64,000 bases of DNA from positions 82,376 to 146,375 of the forward strand of contig WTPW01000665.1 of the NCBI GenBank assembly GCA_009809945.1, written 5' to 3'. A model generated the notes under the pieces. The model had not been told where the DNA came from. It saw only the letters and a program-made list of their open reading frames with translations, and searched no databases. Below are positions 30,605-41,755 of the stretch, piece after piece. Position numbers and translations under genes: made by a program. The stretch comes from Gigaspora margarita (lineage: Eukaryota > Glomeromycota > Glomeromycetes > Diversisporales > Gigasporaceae). How positions within the stretch are numbered: the first letter of the stretch is position 1; each line of letters starts with the position of its first letter.

Positions 30605-30945
30605 TCATTTTTTGTACATTTATTTTTATTGTTTAATAAATTATCATTATGTTTGCGCTTATTTGCTATTGTACTCGATTCACATACTGGATCATCTATT
30701 AAATCATTGATTTCAATTAATGGTTCATCTATTATTTGTGCTTGCTGATCAGAAAAATATTCGTTTAATTGTCTGCAATTGGGATAATTATGTAAATATC
30801 ACTTTTTAAATTCGAGAAATGTTTTACAGCAGTATATATAATTGTTTTCGATTATATGTTCGCCAACAAATCTCGAATTTAACTTATTGCTTTTCTCTAT
30901 AATTTTAGCAATTGAATTTGATCTGATTCGATATTCAAATCCCAT
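30601..30945 (-). pseudogene. Hypothetical protein of the Rep cluster
   Basis: From ATG 30945: MGFEYRIRSNSIAKIIEKSN, then NNYIYCCKTFLEFKK, an in-frame TGA, YLHNYPNCRQLNEYFSDQQ and an acidic then basic tail to 30601. About 114 residues, one stop only. The start lies inside the end of the Rep frame (overlap about 49 bp), typical of compact genomes. Confidence 0.5.
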
Positions 30946-32281
30946 TCCATTGATTGAAATTTTTGTTCATCACCCTTGTGAAATATGATTGAAGTTGTTT
31001 GTTTTTGTATATCATCATCCTACTTGCCCAAAAATTTGATTATGTAATCCAATTGCTGATCAAATTGTTCAAAATCACGTTTATTATCATCTTCTGTAAC
31101 ACCTGTTTAACTAAAATTATAAGCTTCTTCAGGCGGTTTTGTGGCTGTTAAAAAAAATATATTTTGCCATAAATGGCTCAAATCCACCATGTTTTTTTTC
31201 AGCATTTTGATGGGAATTATTCAAAAAATTCACCATGTCTCTCCAATCAAGTTTCATATAAAACTCATCAAACAACACTATCTCTTGCCCACAATACCCA
31301 TTCCACCAATTTGATCCAGTTCGTTGTTTCTTCTGTTTATCAAACAATTTATTACCAAATAATTCATGAAACAATCCAGTTTTTCTGCTTCTACCTGAAC
31401 CATAAAAATAAAATGTGACTGGATGCCAAAATCGACAAATTTTGGTTTTCTTTTCTTCTTGTAAATCTTCATATATTTTTTTCATACTAAAATAATTATG
31501 CGAATATCGAACCTTTTTAGTATTGTGTTTGAACACTTCCAAAGAATGAGCTTCTTCCATCAACATCTTATTTCCTTCTATGATTGATTCATATTCTTCG
31601 TTCTTGTACTCTTTTGATCTTAATAATACTTTAGTATGTTTTTCGATCTCATGAAATTTGCCAAATTCAAATGGTCCAGTTATTTCTTCTAATAATTCAC
31701 CCTTTCTCCACCTTGCTGGTTTTCATTCATAAGTCTCATCGCATAAATCACAAAATAATGATAAATCTAATAACTACATTTGTATCTTTCATGTTTTTAC
31801 AATAGTCATAAGGCTTCTTACAATACATATATGCTAATAAAGATGTAGTCTTAATTGCTTCAATAAACATTGAATGATCATCAAACAATTCTTTAATAGC
31901 CTTCATCGTCATACGTATCTTCAATTGAACATACACTTGAGAATGCAAATGTTCATTGTTGCTTGCTTCAAATTGCCAGTTAATATGAATAATTTTTGTT
32001 TTGAAGTTTTCAAAGTCTTCTTGTATTCTTGGAAATGGTCACTCATATTTGATTCCATGTTCTCTACAATATGAGCACTCAATATCATTGCATTTGTTTA
32101 GATTGCAACAATTTACACACTTATTGTCCTTATACCACCAATGTTTTTTATCACAAAGAAAACAAACTAGTGTTCCAATTTTTCTAAATTTCTTTTCATG
32201 TTCTTCTTTATCTCTTTCAAATACATTTTTTTTATATACAAATATTTTTTTACAATAATTACAATAATGAGAAGTTATCAT
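30897..32281 (-). pseudogene. rep: CRESS-DNA-type Rep (HUH endonuclease + SF3 helicase) with Cys-rich N-terminus
   Basis: Residues 1-80 (intact) hold five CxxC-type pairs, e.g. CNYCKK, CFLCDKK, CVNCC, CSYC. After an in-frame TGA in the same frame: NEHLHSQVYVQLK (HUH motif II), KELFDDHSMF, AYMYCKK (motif III). A frameshift near 31750 leads to ITGPFEFGKF, then the helicase: Walker A region FYFYGSGRSRKTG, NWWNGYCGQEIVLFDEFY (Walker B) and AKYIFFNS (motif C), ending PPEEAYNF and FDQQLDYIIKF after another shift. The Walker A Gly before Lys is Arg, so the helicase is dead. Motif I is not clear. Rep starts rolling-circle replication in this virus class. I know of no Rep with such an N-terminal extension. 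Confidence 0.88.
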
Positions 32282-32444
32282 AAATGGGTAAAAAGTGCAG
32301 TTCCAGTCATCATAAAAATTTTCAAAGAAAAAAATAAAATTTCCAAGATAAAAATTTGATCAATTACTTTTATATCTTTTTTAAAATTAGCAGATTGTAA
32401 AAAAATTATATAAAGGACTAAATTTTTATTTACTTTATAACAAA
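32282..32444. promoter_or_regulatory. Shared promoter between divergent rep and 32445 gene
   Basis: 163 bp, about 80 percent AT. A TATA-like TATATAAAGG at 32407-32416 lies about 30 bp before the plus-strand ATG. No stem-loop with a CRESS-type nonanucleotide origin was found here. Confidence 0.4.
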
Positions 32445-32842
32445 ATGTGCACCAATACAACAAACAAATTAATTGTTAATCAACAACTTATTCTTGATCC
32501 TCCTGAAATATTTTTTGGAAAATATGCAAGAAAAAATGATTATGAAATTTACATCAATGAATGCAAAATTATCTATATTGTTGAAACAAATAATAATACT
32601 CCAATTGCTATATTCCTCAAATGTGTTTTAAAAGGATATTTAAAAGAAAAAAATATGAAAAGCTAATTTAATATTTGTTTGAAATGCGAAAAATTTACCT
32701 ATATTCCTGTCCATTCAAACTTTACTTTTGGTAATTTTCGACCACTAGGAAATGTAAAAGAAGAACCTCCCACATTAATTACTGAAAACATCAATCTTGT
32801 AATGAACCAAACAACCCTTTATAAATTACATTCGAAAAAATG
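32445..32842 (+). pseudogene. Hypothetical protein, one in-frame stop
   Basis: A single frame from the ATG at 32445 to a TGA at 32842, with one TAA at codon 74. It reads LDPPEIFFGKYARKNDYEIY, CLKCEKFTYIPVHSNFTFG and NFRPLGNVKEEPPTL. About 131 residues. Divergent from rep. Family unknown. Confidence 0.5.
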
Positions 32843-32877
32843 AAAAAGTAAATTTATATTTTCTCGATCATACAAAA

Positions 32878-33129
32878 ATGGAACTCTTTTTCAAAACTTA
32901 TATCGATTGGTGCAGATATAAACTTTATGAATATGAACATGAAAACATTACCGTTTATAATAGAAAATTTAAAAAAATTGATCAATTCATTGAAAAAGAT
33001 TTATTTTATTATGTAAATTATACTTTAAAAAAAGAGATGGTATTTAACACATGCCCCAATTGCAGCAAAATCTGTGTAAACAAAAAGAATAGTTGTGGGT
33101 GCAAAAAAATTAAATGCTCATATAAATAA
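32878..33129 (+). CDS. Cys-rich small protein, 83 aa
   Basis: Intact. The helical N-terminal half (ELFFKTYIDWCRYKLYEYEH) is followed by a compact Cys cluster (CPNCSKICVNKKNSCGCKK then C) that could bind zinc. Starts 36 bp after the previous gene; its stop is 3 bp from the end of the convergent gene at 33133. Confidence 0.5.
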   Translation: MELFFKTYIDWCRYKLYEYEHENITVYNRKFKKIDQFIEKDLFYYVNYTLKKEMVFNTCPNCSKICVNKKNSCGCKKIKCSYK

Positions 33130-33132
33130 ATT

Positions 33133-33630
33133 TTATAATAATTCTTTATTAATTAACGATTTTAACTCTTTTTCATTCCCTTTTTCAAAATGATATTTTA
33201 AAACAAATAGTTGAACTCTGTAATCTCTTTCACATTTAATAATAAAATTTATATTATTTTGAAAAAAATTGGATTAAGATCGATTGGAACCCAACTTTGT
33301 AAATATACAAAATTAATTTCTTTATATTTGTTGAAATATCATTTTGTAATTCTTTCATGACATAATATTTTGGGAAATACTTGTTGATTTTGTTTTTTTT
33401 AAATAATTTTTTATCTTATTATTATACAGTCCACTAATACCACCAAAACATTCAAATAATGTTTCTTCTAATAACGATTTTCCTGATTCTGTTTTTCTAT
33501 AGCAAAAAATAAATATTAGTTTTTTTGTAAAATAATACTAACAAATATTGTCTGACCAAATTGTCTCAAATGTAATTTTAAAATTTTTTAAAATTAAATG
33601 TAATTTAAATTGTTCTTTAAAATTTAACAT
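33133..33630 (-). pseudogene. P-loop NTPase-like protein
   Basis: From ATG 33630: LNFKEQFKLHLILKNFKITF, an in-frame TAG, then IFIFCYRKTESGKSLLEETL, a Walker A-like loop (RKTESGKS) after a hydrophobic strand, followed by FECFGGISGLYNNKIKNY. The first Gly of the loop reads Arg. Two frameshifts follow; segments PKYYVMKELQNDI and RDYRVQLFVLKYHFEKGNE reach 33133. The layout recalls A32/FtsK-like packaging ATPases but evidence beyond the loop is thin. Confidence 0.4.
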
Positions 33631-33759
33631 TTTAAAAATGTTAATATTAGTCTCGAGAAAAAATTGATTCATTTTTGTTAATTTAAAAATTTCATAAAAA
33701 TTTATTTCTATTTATAAAAATTTATTTATAAATCATTTTATAAAATAAAATATCTGATT

Positions 33760-33880
33760 AATATTGTAATGCAAAAAATATCTGATTACATAAATTAATA
33801 ATCATCAATATTTTGATAAAAAATATCGGAACAAGTTAAATAATTTATTTACAAATTCGTAACTTATAAGAATTACAAAA
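33760..33880. repeat. Iteron-like remnants, right of the Rep cluster
   Basis: Several AATATCTGATTAATATTGTAA and TTTACAAATTCGTAA variants, in the orientation opposite to the left array. Confidence 0.5.
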
Positions 33881-33882
33881 TA

Positions 33883-34955
33883 CAGTCAGGGAATATACCA
33901 AATATGGACAGTGTCGATTACACCTTTTATGGTATATAAGCACTGATTGTCACATATAGATTATGAAACATTACATGCAAATCAACCAATCAAATCGCGG
34001 CTTTGAAAATAAAAAATTAGATAATAATATAGTACTGTCGCACTGTAGTAATATAGAACGTATAGTGTGAATATTTATTAACAAAAGGTTATTTAAACTC
34101 TACCAAACTTTAAATCTAAATAGAAATTTGTACTGTGCATAATTTATTGTTCGTTTCGATAAATCAAATAAAAAAAACATCACTTTGAGAAAACTTCAAA
34201 AAATCAAAAATTTGCATAATGGTACCAGTAATATGGGTTTTCTAAATTAAACTAATGAAATCCAGACAACCATATCGAGGTGTATTATATTTGGCAAGTG
34301 GAGAACATGAAATATCGCCAATAACATTATATACTTTTTGATAATGCTAGATAAAACCCTATATATTTCTATAGCCATGAATATATTCCAATCCTCTTAC
34401 GACTATGTATTGATTTTGGTATCTAGAAAAATAAAAAAAAAATTCAAAAAAAATTAAATCACCAGTAAAAAAAAATACTTGATTGTCAAAAGTTCATTCA
34501 TAAAATCACTTCCAAAAATAATAAGCTAATTTCAATAAAAGTGCTATCTTTTAGGCTATAACAAGTAGCAAGCATAAGTATAAACCATAAATACTAAAGA
34601 AGTGGCATCATACAGTACTGTAGTTAAATACACGAACATAGTGAAATGAAAATAGCTTACTGAACAACATTTTAGTAAGATTAAACTCCTACGTACAAAA
34701 CAGATTCCCGGATTTCGTATCTCATCTACTTTTTTAGCAAAAGTAAATTGAGGTGGATTATTGTGGATTAATTAAACTTGATATCTTCAAAACCCTAGTT
34801 ATGTATCTATTTGCAAGTTTGTTAAAATGAATTAAATGAATAAAAAATTTCTGAAGAATGGTTACAAAAATGTGCGCAAGAGCCAATCAAATATGAAAAT
34901 CAACGTATAGATTATTCTTGAATCTGATTTTCCAATCCGGTATATTCCCTGACTG
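33883..34955. mobile_element. TIR element with 5-bp duplication (1,073 bp)
   Basis: Ends CAGTCAGGGAATATACC and GGTATATTCCCTGACTG, flanked by AAATA at 33878-33882 and 34956-34960. It is inserted into iteron-type DNA, which resumes at 34965. No coding potential. Confidence 0.65.
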
Positions 34956-35002
34956 AAATAAGAATATCTGATTAATATTTACGAATTTGTAATGTCAAAA
35001 AA

Positions 35003-37007
35003 AGGACCCCGGACATCTCTCATATAGGTCATAACTGATCTGCATGAATTTAGGCATTTTTGCTACCCCTAAAATCAAGTAAATTTGCTAAAAGTTGGAT
35101 TATTATATATAAACTTTGTAGTAATTTGCTAAAAACTAAATTATAATATCTAGTATCAAGTAAATAAATATAGTATAAATTTTTTTATTTGAATTCATAG
35201 AATTAAAATAAAAAAATTTTTATCAAATTTGGTCAAGAACTCGTGGAGATATCTTTGATGAAAGTTCCTGTAAACAATTTTAATGTAGCTTCTTTGTAAT
35301 ATGTTTTTTTGCTTTTTCAAAATAACCCACTGTTCGGCGATGATTTACAAGAAATTTTACTATGCTAACTAAAAAAAAANNNNNNNNNNNNNNNNNNNNN
35401 NNNNNNNNNNNNNNNNNNNNNNNNNNNNNNNNNNNNNNNNNNNNNNNNNNNNNNNNNNNNNNNNNNNNNNNNNNNNNNNNNNNNNNNNNNNNNNNNNNNN
35501 NNNNNNNNNNNNNNNNNNNNNNNNNNNNNNNNNNNNNNNNNNNNNNNNNNNNNNNNNNNNNNNNNNNNNNNNNNNNNNNNNNNNNNNNNNNNNNNNNNNN
35601 NNNNNNNNNNNNNNNNNNNNNNNNNNNNNNNNNNNNNNNNNNNNNNNNNNNNNNNNNNNNNNNNNNNNNNNNNNNNNNNNNNNNNNNNNNNNNNNNNNNN
35701 NNNNNNNNNNNNNNNNNNNNNNNNNNNNNNNNNNNNNNNNNNNNNNNNNNNNNNNNNNNNNNNNNNNNNNNNNNNNNNNNNNNNNNNNNNNNNNNNNNNN
35801 NNNNNNNNNNNNNNNNNNNNNNNNNNNNNNNNNNNNNNNNNNNNNNNNNNNNNNNNNNNNNNNNNNNNNNNNNNNNNNNNNNNNNNNNNNNNNNNNNNNN
35901 NNNNNNNNNNNNNNNNNNNNNNNNNNNNNNNNNNNNNNNNNNNNNNNNNNNNNNNNNNNNTTTTTCTATTTCCAAAAACGTATATCACGTGCCAAAATTG
36001 TTTGCAAAAACGTATGACGTCCGAATTTACAAAAACGTTAATATCTCCACGAGTTTTCAACATTTTTTCATAAAATTTGAGGTTCTATTAGTCAATAATA
36101 TGCTTTAAAAGTTTACTTAGTGCGCAGTAACTTGTTTCATTTGAACTTGTAAAAATNTAGNCTGTGATNNAATTTTTNTGTTTTCATCAAAATTGNAAAT
36201 TTTANAAAATNCNGAATCTGGAAGCAAATTGAAAAATCATCATAACTTCGTCAATATTAATCCGTTTTTGATAAAATTTTAAATAAAGACTTTAAAATAC
36301 CTATTCTACCAACTTACTTAGTCACATTTTGGAGGTTCCATTTTGAGAAAGTGCTTCTGAAAGCATTTGAAGTTTAGGATAAACTTGCGAAAACGTATGC
36401 GTCTGAATTTACAAAAATGTTAATATCTTCACAAGTTTTTAATACTTTTTCATAAAATTTGAGATTCTATTAGTCCATGATATGCGCTACAAGTCTTGTT
36501 ATAATTTTTTTTTTAGTTAGCATAGTAAAATTTCTTGTAAATCATCGCTGAACAGTGGGTTATTTTGAAAAGTTAAAATTATTATATAAATTACTAACTA
36601 ATTTACTTAATGATAACCCTGTGCAATTGTATTACACAATTATTTGTTTATCAACATACAATCATGATCAATGATCGTAATACATATGCAGAGTAAGTAC
36701 CAAGTTGTATTGATACTAAAGCCCAATTATATGCTACAACTACTTTTTAATTATAATTGATTATCATTTTGCTCTGTAAACTATTAATAACTTGTTATAT
36801 CCAGATTGATTATCATCAAAATGTGGTTAAATCGCTAAAAATAAAATATGACATGTATAAAATCTTAGTAATTCGCCAAAATATTCAATTATGATTCTTT
36901 TTAAAATTAACTTAATTTGCTAAAATTAAAATTTGGTCCTTAGATCAAAATTGAATCAATTTGCTAAAAAAAAATATATGACATATATCAGTGATGTCCA
37001 GGGTCCT
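35003..37007. mobile_element. AGGACCCC-family foldback element, copy 2 (inverted, with assembly gap)
   Basis: Ends AGGACCCCGGACATCTCTCA and TGATGTCCAGGGTCCT, perfect duplication TCAAAAAA (34995-35002, 37008-37015). Base for base it is the reverse complement of copy 1 at 14938-17703 over most of its length; the N run replaces the central palindrome. Confidence 0.9.
35380..35960. other. Assembly gap (581 N)
   Basis: By comparison with copy 1, the missing sequence should be about 690 bp covering the hairpin centre. Open frames drawn through the N run are meaningless. Confidence 0.95.
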
Positions 37008-37015
37008 TCAAAAAA

Positions 37016-37215
37016 TATCTGATTTCATAAATTAATAATCAATATTTGAATAAAAACATTGAAACAAGTTAAATATGTTTTTCTATTAATTTATTTACAG
37101 ATTCGTAAATTATAAGATGAACATTTACGAATAAGAATAACTGATCAACATTTACAAATTTATAAATTAAGCCTGATTATGTAATTTACAAAAATGGTAA
37201 TGTCTAAATTGTAAA
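37016..37215. repeat. Iteron-like array, right copy
   Basis: Degenerate AACATTTACGAAT, TTTACAAATTTATAAATT and GATTATGTAATTTACAAA words, mostly the complement of the left array. Confidence 0.5.
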
Positions 37216-37543
37216 ATAATAAAAACTTTAAATAAGCATCAAAATTTTATTTGAAAATTTGAAAAATGAAAAAAAAATTATTTTTATATTATTTCGCCTG
37301 AAGTTATTTTTATGATCATTGATTTGATAGTTTTTAATGCAGAATAGGAACTCAAAAATTTTATGTTAATATGTAAATTGTTTTATACTTGTATTAAAGA
37401 ACAAACAAAATTATCGCTTTCAACAAACAAATATCACTTCGACTTTAACACCTTATTTGATGAAAAAATAATTTTTTAAAAGATATCTTTAAAGAAATTC
37501 AACACATAATTTTATTCGAAAGATTTAAAATATTCCATATAAC
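37216..37543. other. Unassigned AT-rich stretch
   Basis: No coherent frame, repeat end or hairpin was seen. Confidence 0.4.
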
Positions 37544-37835
37544 TATGAAAAAAATTAAATATGATTATTCTGAAAAAACAAAAATACGAAAATACATTAT
37601 ACCTAAAAAATTTATTGAATCAAACAAATGAATATTTTTTTCTTTATAAACTTGAACAGAATTATATGATAGATATGAAAAATAGTATTTTTTACAAAAA
37701 AAATATCACAAATACATTTTTGACAAAAGGATTCAATCTGATTGGTATGATAATGAAGACTGTATTATCCATAGTAAAAAATATTTTTTATTTAATTTAG
37801 TATATTTCAATCATTTATTAGCAAATAATTGTTGA
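37544..37835 (+). pseudogene. Unknown gene fragment
   Basis: An ATG at 37544 starts MKKIKYDYSEKTKIRKYIIP, shifts to YFFLYKLEQNYMIDMKNSIF, then to FDKRIQSDWYDNEDCIIHSK and ends at a TGA at 37835. Two frameshifts. About 95 residues, unrecognised. It lies just outside the right iteron array. Confidence 0.3.
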
Positions 37836-38237
37836 GAAATTATTAAATCACTTCATAATTACAATTAGAATTCAAACTCATAAAGATAATATTACTATTC
37901 ATTCATTTGTAATTCTTTGATGCGAATTAAATAAACTTTGGCCCAAATTATGAATTAATAACAAAATGCTTATCAAAATTTGGGAGATTTTAATAAATAT
38001 TCATTCATTTTACTTGAAATTTTACAGGTTAATTCTTTGAACTCATCTTACTAACTTTGTTATGATCATATTGCATGCTTCATTTGGTCAAGATGCTTTA
38101 TTAAACATGTTCTTTTTTAAAACGTACAAGAAAAGTGAATTTTACACAAAAGACAAATGAAAAAATTTAATAACTTTGTCAATAATGATCCAAAACCCAT
38201 CAAATTTCACAGGAAAAATTTTGTGACTATCTTTTAA
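37836..38237. other. Non-coding or highly eroded DNA
   Basis: Short sense-like scraps occur (LGDFNKYSFILLEILQV near 37995-38045) but no continuous gene. Confidence 0.3.
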
Positions 38238-38402
38238 GAGGCATGCCATTTATTATATAATTTTTACCATGAATACATGATCAGAGGTGATGATTACATC
38301 TATATATTATATTAAGTAATCTGAATTAATAAAGTGATCACACCATACATGGATGAGGAAGACTACTAAGTAAAAAATATTACGTAATAAATGGCATGCC
38401 CC
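38238..38402. mobile_element. PIF-like MITE, GCATGCC family (165 bp)
   Basis: Ends GAGGCATGCCATTTATTATA and TAATAAATGGCATGCCCC with TAA duplications (38235-38237, 38403-38405). Sister copy at 49545-49708. Confidence 0.8.
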
Positions 38403-38583
38403 TAATAGTTTGTGAAATTTGAAGATATGTTATTATATACGTTCAAAAATCAAGGGTTAAACGATGATTTTTTCGTTTTGATCAAAATTGAAAATTAATG
38501 AAAATCTGAATCTGAAAGCAAAATGAAAAATCATTATTACTTGATGAGTATTTGGCCAAATGGGCTGAAATTTTAACTGTGAC

Positions 38584-38968
38584 TGTCACGAGGTTTTTGG
38601 TACCCATATGATTAGTGATGGGTACGCACGAATTGATAATGTATTGATCGATCGAATGTCATTATGTAATTAAAAGTAAGAGATCATGATTGTATGAGCG
38701 ATGATTATAGTATGATGCAAGTGTATTAGTAATTAATAAATAGGGCATCGATCCTAAGGGGAAGTGCCTAGCTTTTATGCTCTTAATAGCTTTTAGCTTT
38801 AGCTTTGTGCTCACCATAACTTTGTGTTAACAAATTGTATATCTCTTAGTGAATAAACTGTTAGTGAAGTGTGTTAAGTTAATAGAATAAGTGCCAAGTA
38901 AGACTACAAAATTAGTATAACCATTTGGGCTAGATTTTAGACCTGGTGAGACTATTAACCCTTTGACA
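38584..38968 (+). repeat. 5' LTR (385 bp)
   Basis: Begins TGTCACGAGGTTTTTGGTAC, ends AACCCTTTGACA. No convincing tRNA primer-binding match was identified just inside it. Confidence 0.9.
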
Positions 38969-39235
38969 GAAAAGAACCTGGGTAAGAGAAAGGTCTTACT
39001 CGCAAAAGTCTATTGGTATTTGTCATATTTGTGCTAAGTGGTGCAAGGTCAGGAAGTCTTACTGGCCGTGATTAGAGATTTAAAGTGCCTTGGTGGCAAA
39101 TTGGACTTGAAGCGAAAAGAAATGGAAGAAGATAATCTTTTAGTGCCGTTGGTCTTGAAAGTTGTAAAAATGGTGATCGAAGTCATAAAGGGCTTAAAGA
39201 AGGAGCAAGTGAGGTGAAATCATCATAGACCATGA

Positions 39236-39547
39236 TTGTGTTATGTGTATCAACGCCCTGGACATCTAGCTTGCAATTGTCTGAATCAAATGAGATGTGA
39301 ATGTTCTGAACATTGTGTAAAAGTATCTAAAAATAAAAGGACAAACATTAATATAAGAGATGAATGGAAGAAAAGGAAGAACAATACTTATCTGGATGAT
39401 AATGTTGATGCAGGATTTCTCCAACCTGTGGATGCAAAGGACGAAAGGAAGTTCTCTACTTATCATCAAAGAACTGCCGAAATGAATACTAAGTGTATGG
39501 AAGTATGTCATGTAGATGTTAGTGAAAGAAGGAATCTTGAACATTGA
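39236..39547 (+). pseudogene. gag: Gag C-terminal fragment with zinc knuckle
   Basis: Reads CYVYQRPGHLACNC: C-x2-C-x4-H-x4-C in which the second Cys is Tyr (TGT to TAT would do it). The rest is Lys/Asp-rich without further domain. Flanking frames are broken. Confidence 0.6.
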
Positions 39548-39603
39548 AAATGTGGTATTACAGTTCCTAAAGTGTTAAAAGAAAAGGTTAAGGCTAATGA
39601 TGA

Positions 39604-39950
39604 ATGACGGGAAAATTGGTGAAGGTAAACAGAAAGTTTGTGAAAGCATCAATTAGAACTATTTTATCTTTGAATATGATGAACGTGAAATATATAAAAA
39701 GTAAAGAGTTCAACTGGAGATGCTTGAATAAAGAACCAGCTGTTGGTCATATAGATGATGGAATTGTCGAATATGTTCCTAGTGCTGAAGTTGACGTAGA
39801 TGGTGTTAAAGTGGTGCAAAAGTTTTATATAAAGCGCCAATTGTCTTTTGATATTGTTTTGGATATGCCGTAGATAGCGAAGGTCCAATATGGTTTCAAA
39901 TGGAGGGATGGAAAGTATCTCTGTACGATCTGATCTGGCTTTGATGAAGC
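39604..39950 (+). pseudogene. Retroelement aspartic protease region
   Basis: Reads GKLVKVNRKFVKASI then RTILSLNMM where the family has DTGAS, so the active Asp is gone. Later it reads KFYIKRQLSFDIVLDMP, TAG, IAKVQYGF, matching the D-hhLG-x-PW motif with the Trp codon turned to TAG. Strong family match despite the damage. Confidence 0.65.
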
Positions 39951-40506
39951 TATGTTTGTGATTTCAGAGGATCCTACGTTTGATAAAAATGTCTTGGATA
40001 AAGATTGTGTGAATATTAGTTGTGCTACAAATGAATTGATGAAGAGCGATAATGTCAATTATGAAGGAAAAAAAAGTAAGGACATAAATAAGCCGAATAA
40101 AAGAGAGCCAAATTCAATAAAAGTCATAAATTCTAAGAACGTACCTATAAAATTTGATGATAATAGGGTGAAGCTGCAGATGGTAAAGCGAATGATCCTA
40201 AAAATAGAATTGGATGTCAGTACAAAAATAGAATTGACATTGGAAAGAACAAAGAAAAAGCATTCATTAATTACCAGAAGTCCTCTGCTATAAGAAATAT
40301 TAGTAATCATGGGCGGTGTGATGAAAAGAATAAATGAGTGTTATTTGTCTTTCGTTAAATATCATCTAAAATGGAAAGTTCTAGTGAAATGGTACAAATT
40401 GGTAACTGTTGTCAGCACGGAATTGTGAATGAAATAGATGGGCAAAAGGCATTTGTTCATTGTCAAAGTCTCGAGAAAACGAGTTATAAATATAAAGCAC
40501 GTGACC

Positions 40507-40805
40507 AGGACCCCGGACATCTTTGATATAGGTCATAACTAGATTTTGGCCAATTTTGACCTAATTTGCTGAAAATGTCAAAATCTATTTACTTAAATAA
40601 CTTCCGATCCAGTAATCAGAATTGAATGAACTTTTTTTTGTTAGATGCGCCTCACTGAGAGCTTCATTTTAAAAAAAAAGTTCATTCAAATTGGACTACT
40701 GGCTGCCAAGATAATTGCCAAACCCTGTTTTTTTGCTTCTCAAATTTCAGAGGGTTTTGCTAAATTGCGTAATGTATAACCTCTGTACTATATGTCCGGG
40801 GTCCT
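40507..40805. mobile_element. Short AGGACCCC-family MITE nested in the LTR element (299 bp)
   Basis: Ends AGGACCCCGGACATCTTTGA and ATGTCCGGGGTCCT; perfect duplication ACGTGACC (40499-40506, 40806-40813). Shares only the ends with the larger copies. Confidence 0.9.
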
Positions 40806-41368
40806 ACGTGACCACAGACGTGATGATAAAAATGAGAGATACGTAGAATTAAGAGAAACATATGTGGATCAGCCAAGCACCATGAGAACGTTAAATAGTA
40901 TGTTGAAGGCTTGGAATTACGTGAAATATCCAAAAAGGTAATATGATTTGAGTTATCGTAGATCCAATAATGAGCGTTTAATGTTTGGGAGTTCGATTAA
41001 AAGTGCATCACAAAGTGCGTATATTCAGGATCAACATAAAAATACGAAAGCCAGAATGTTGAGTACTACGAAGCTTTATGATAATAAGGACCTTGAGAAA
41101 GGTAGTGGTTGATGTAGATGGGACTTTGGATGTTGTGGTGAAGTGAAGGATCGAAAATAGATAAAATTGATGGAACAACAAAGTATAAGGCGTGATGTGA
41201 AGGAAAGCAATTTCTATAAACAATTATATTTGGATCAAATTGCTGGATATAGCTCGAATGAAGTGGTTAGTATAGTACTTGGTAGTCGTGCCAAGATGAG
41301 AAAGCTTGGTTTGATGGATATAAGTTGTTGTAACTTCGGGGACAAAGTTACTGGGGATCTAGCTCATG

Positions 41369-41755
41369 TGTTATGAGGTTTTTGGTACCCATATGATTAG
41401 TGATCGGGTATGCACGTGTTGATAATGTATTGATCGATCAAATGTCATTATGTAATTAAAAGTAAGAGATCATGATTGCATGAGTGATGATTATAGTATG
41501 ATACAAGTATATTAGTAATTAATAAATAGGGCATCGATTCTAAGGAGGAAGTGTCTAGCTTTTATGCTTTTAATAGCTTTTAGCTTTAGCTTTGTGCTCA
41601 CTATAACTTTGGGTTAATGAATTGTATATCTTTTAGTGAATAAACTGTTAGTGAAGTGTGTCAAATTAACAGAATAAGTGCCAAGCGAGACTACAAAATT
41701 AGTATAACCATTTGGGCTAGATTTTAAAACTGAAGATACTATTAACCCTTTGATA
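41369..41755 (+). repeat. 3' LTR (387 bp)
   Basis: Begins TGTTATGAGG, ends CCCTTTGATA. Differences from the 5' LTR are mostly transitions. Confidence 0.9.

Larger units (their letters stand above)
38584..41755 (+). mobile_element. LTR retrotransposon lacking reverse transcriptase (3,172 bp)
   Basis: LTRs at 38584-38968 and 41369-41755 are about 95 percent identical, start TGT(C/T)A(C/T)GAGG and end TTTGA(C/T)A. Target duplication GTGAC at 38579-38583 and 41756-41760. The internal 2.4 kb shows a Gag zinc knuckle and a retroviral-type protease region, both damaged, but no reverse transcriptase, RNase H or integrase motif. A MITE is nested at 40507-40805. Confidence 0.9.

Noticed and set aside
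35280-36108. Open frames spanning the N run.
   Set aside because: They consist almost entirely of undetermined bases.
38384-38392. AATATTACG, again origin-like.
   Set aside because: It belongs to the conserved end of a PIF-like MITE with a sister copy at 49545.
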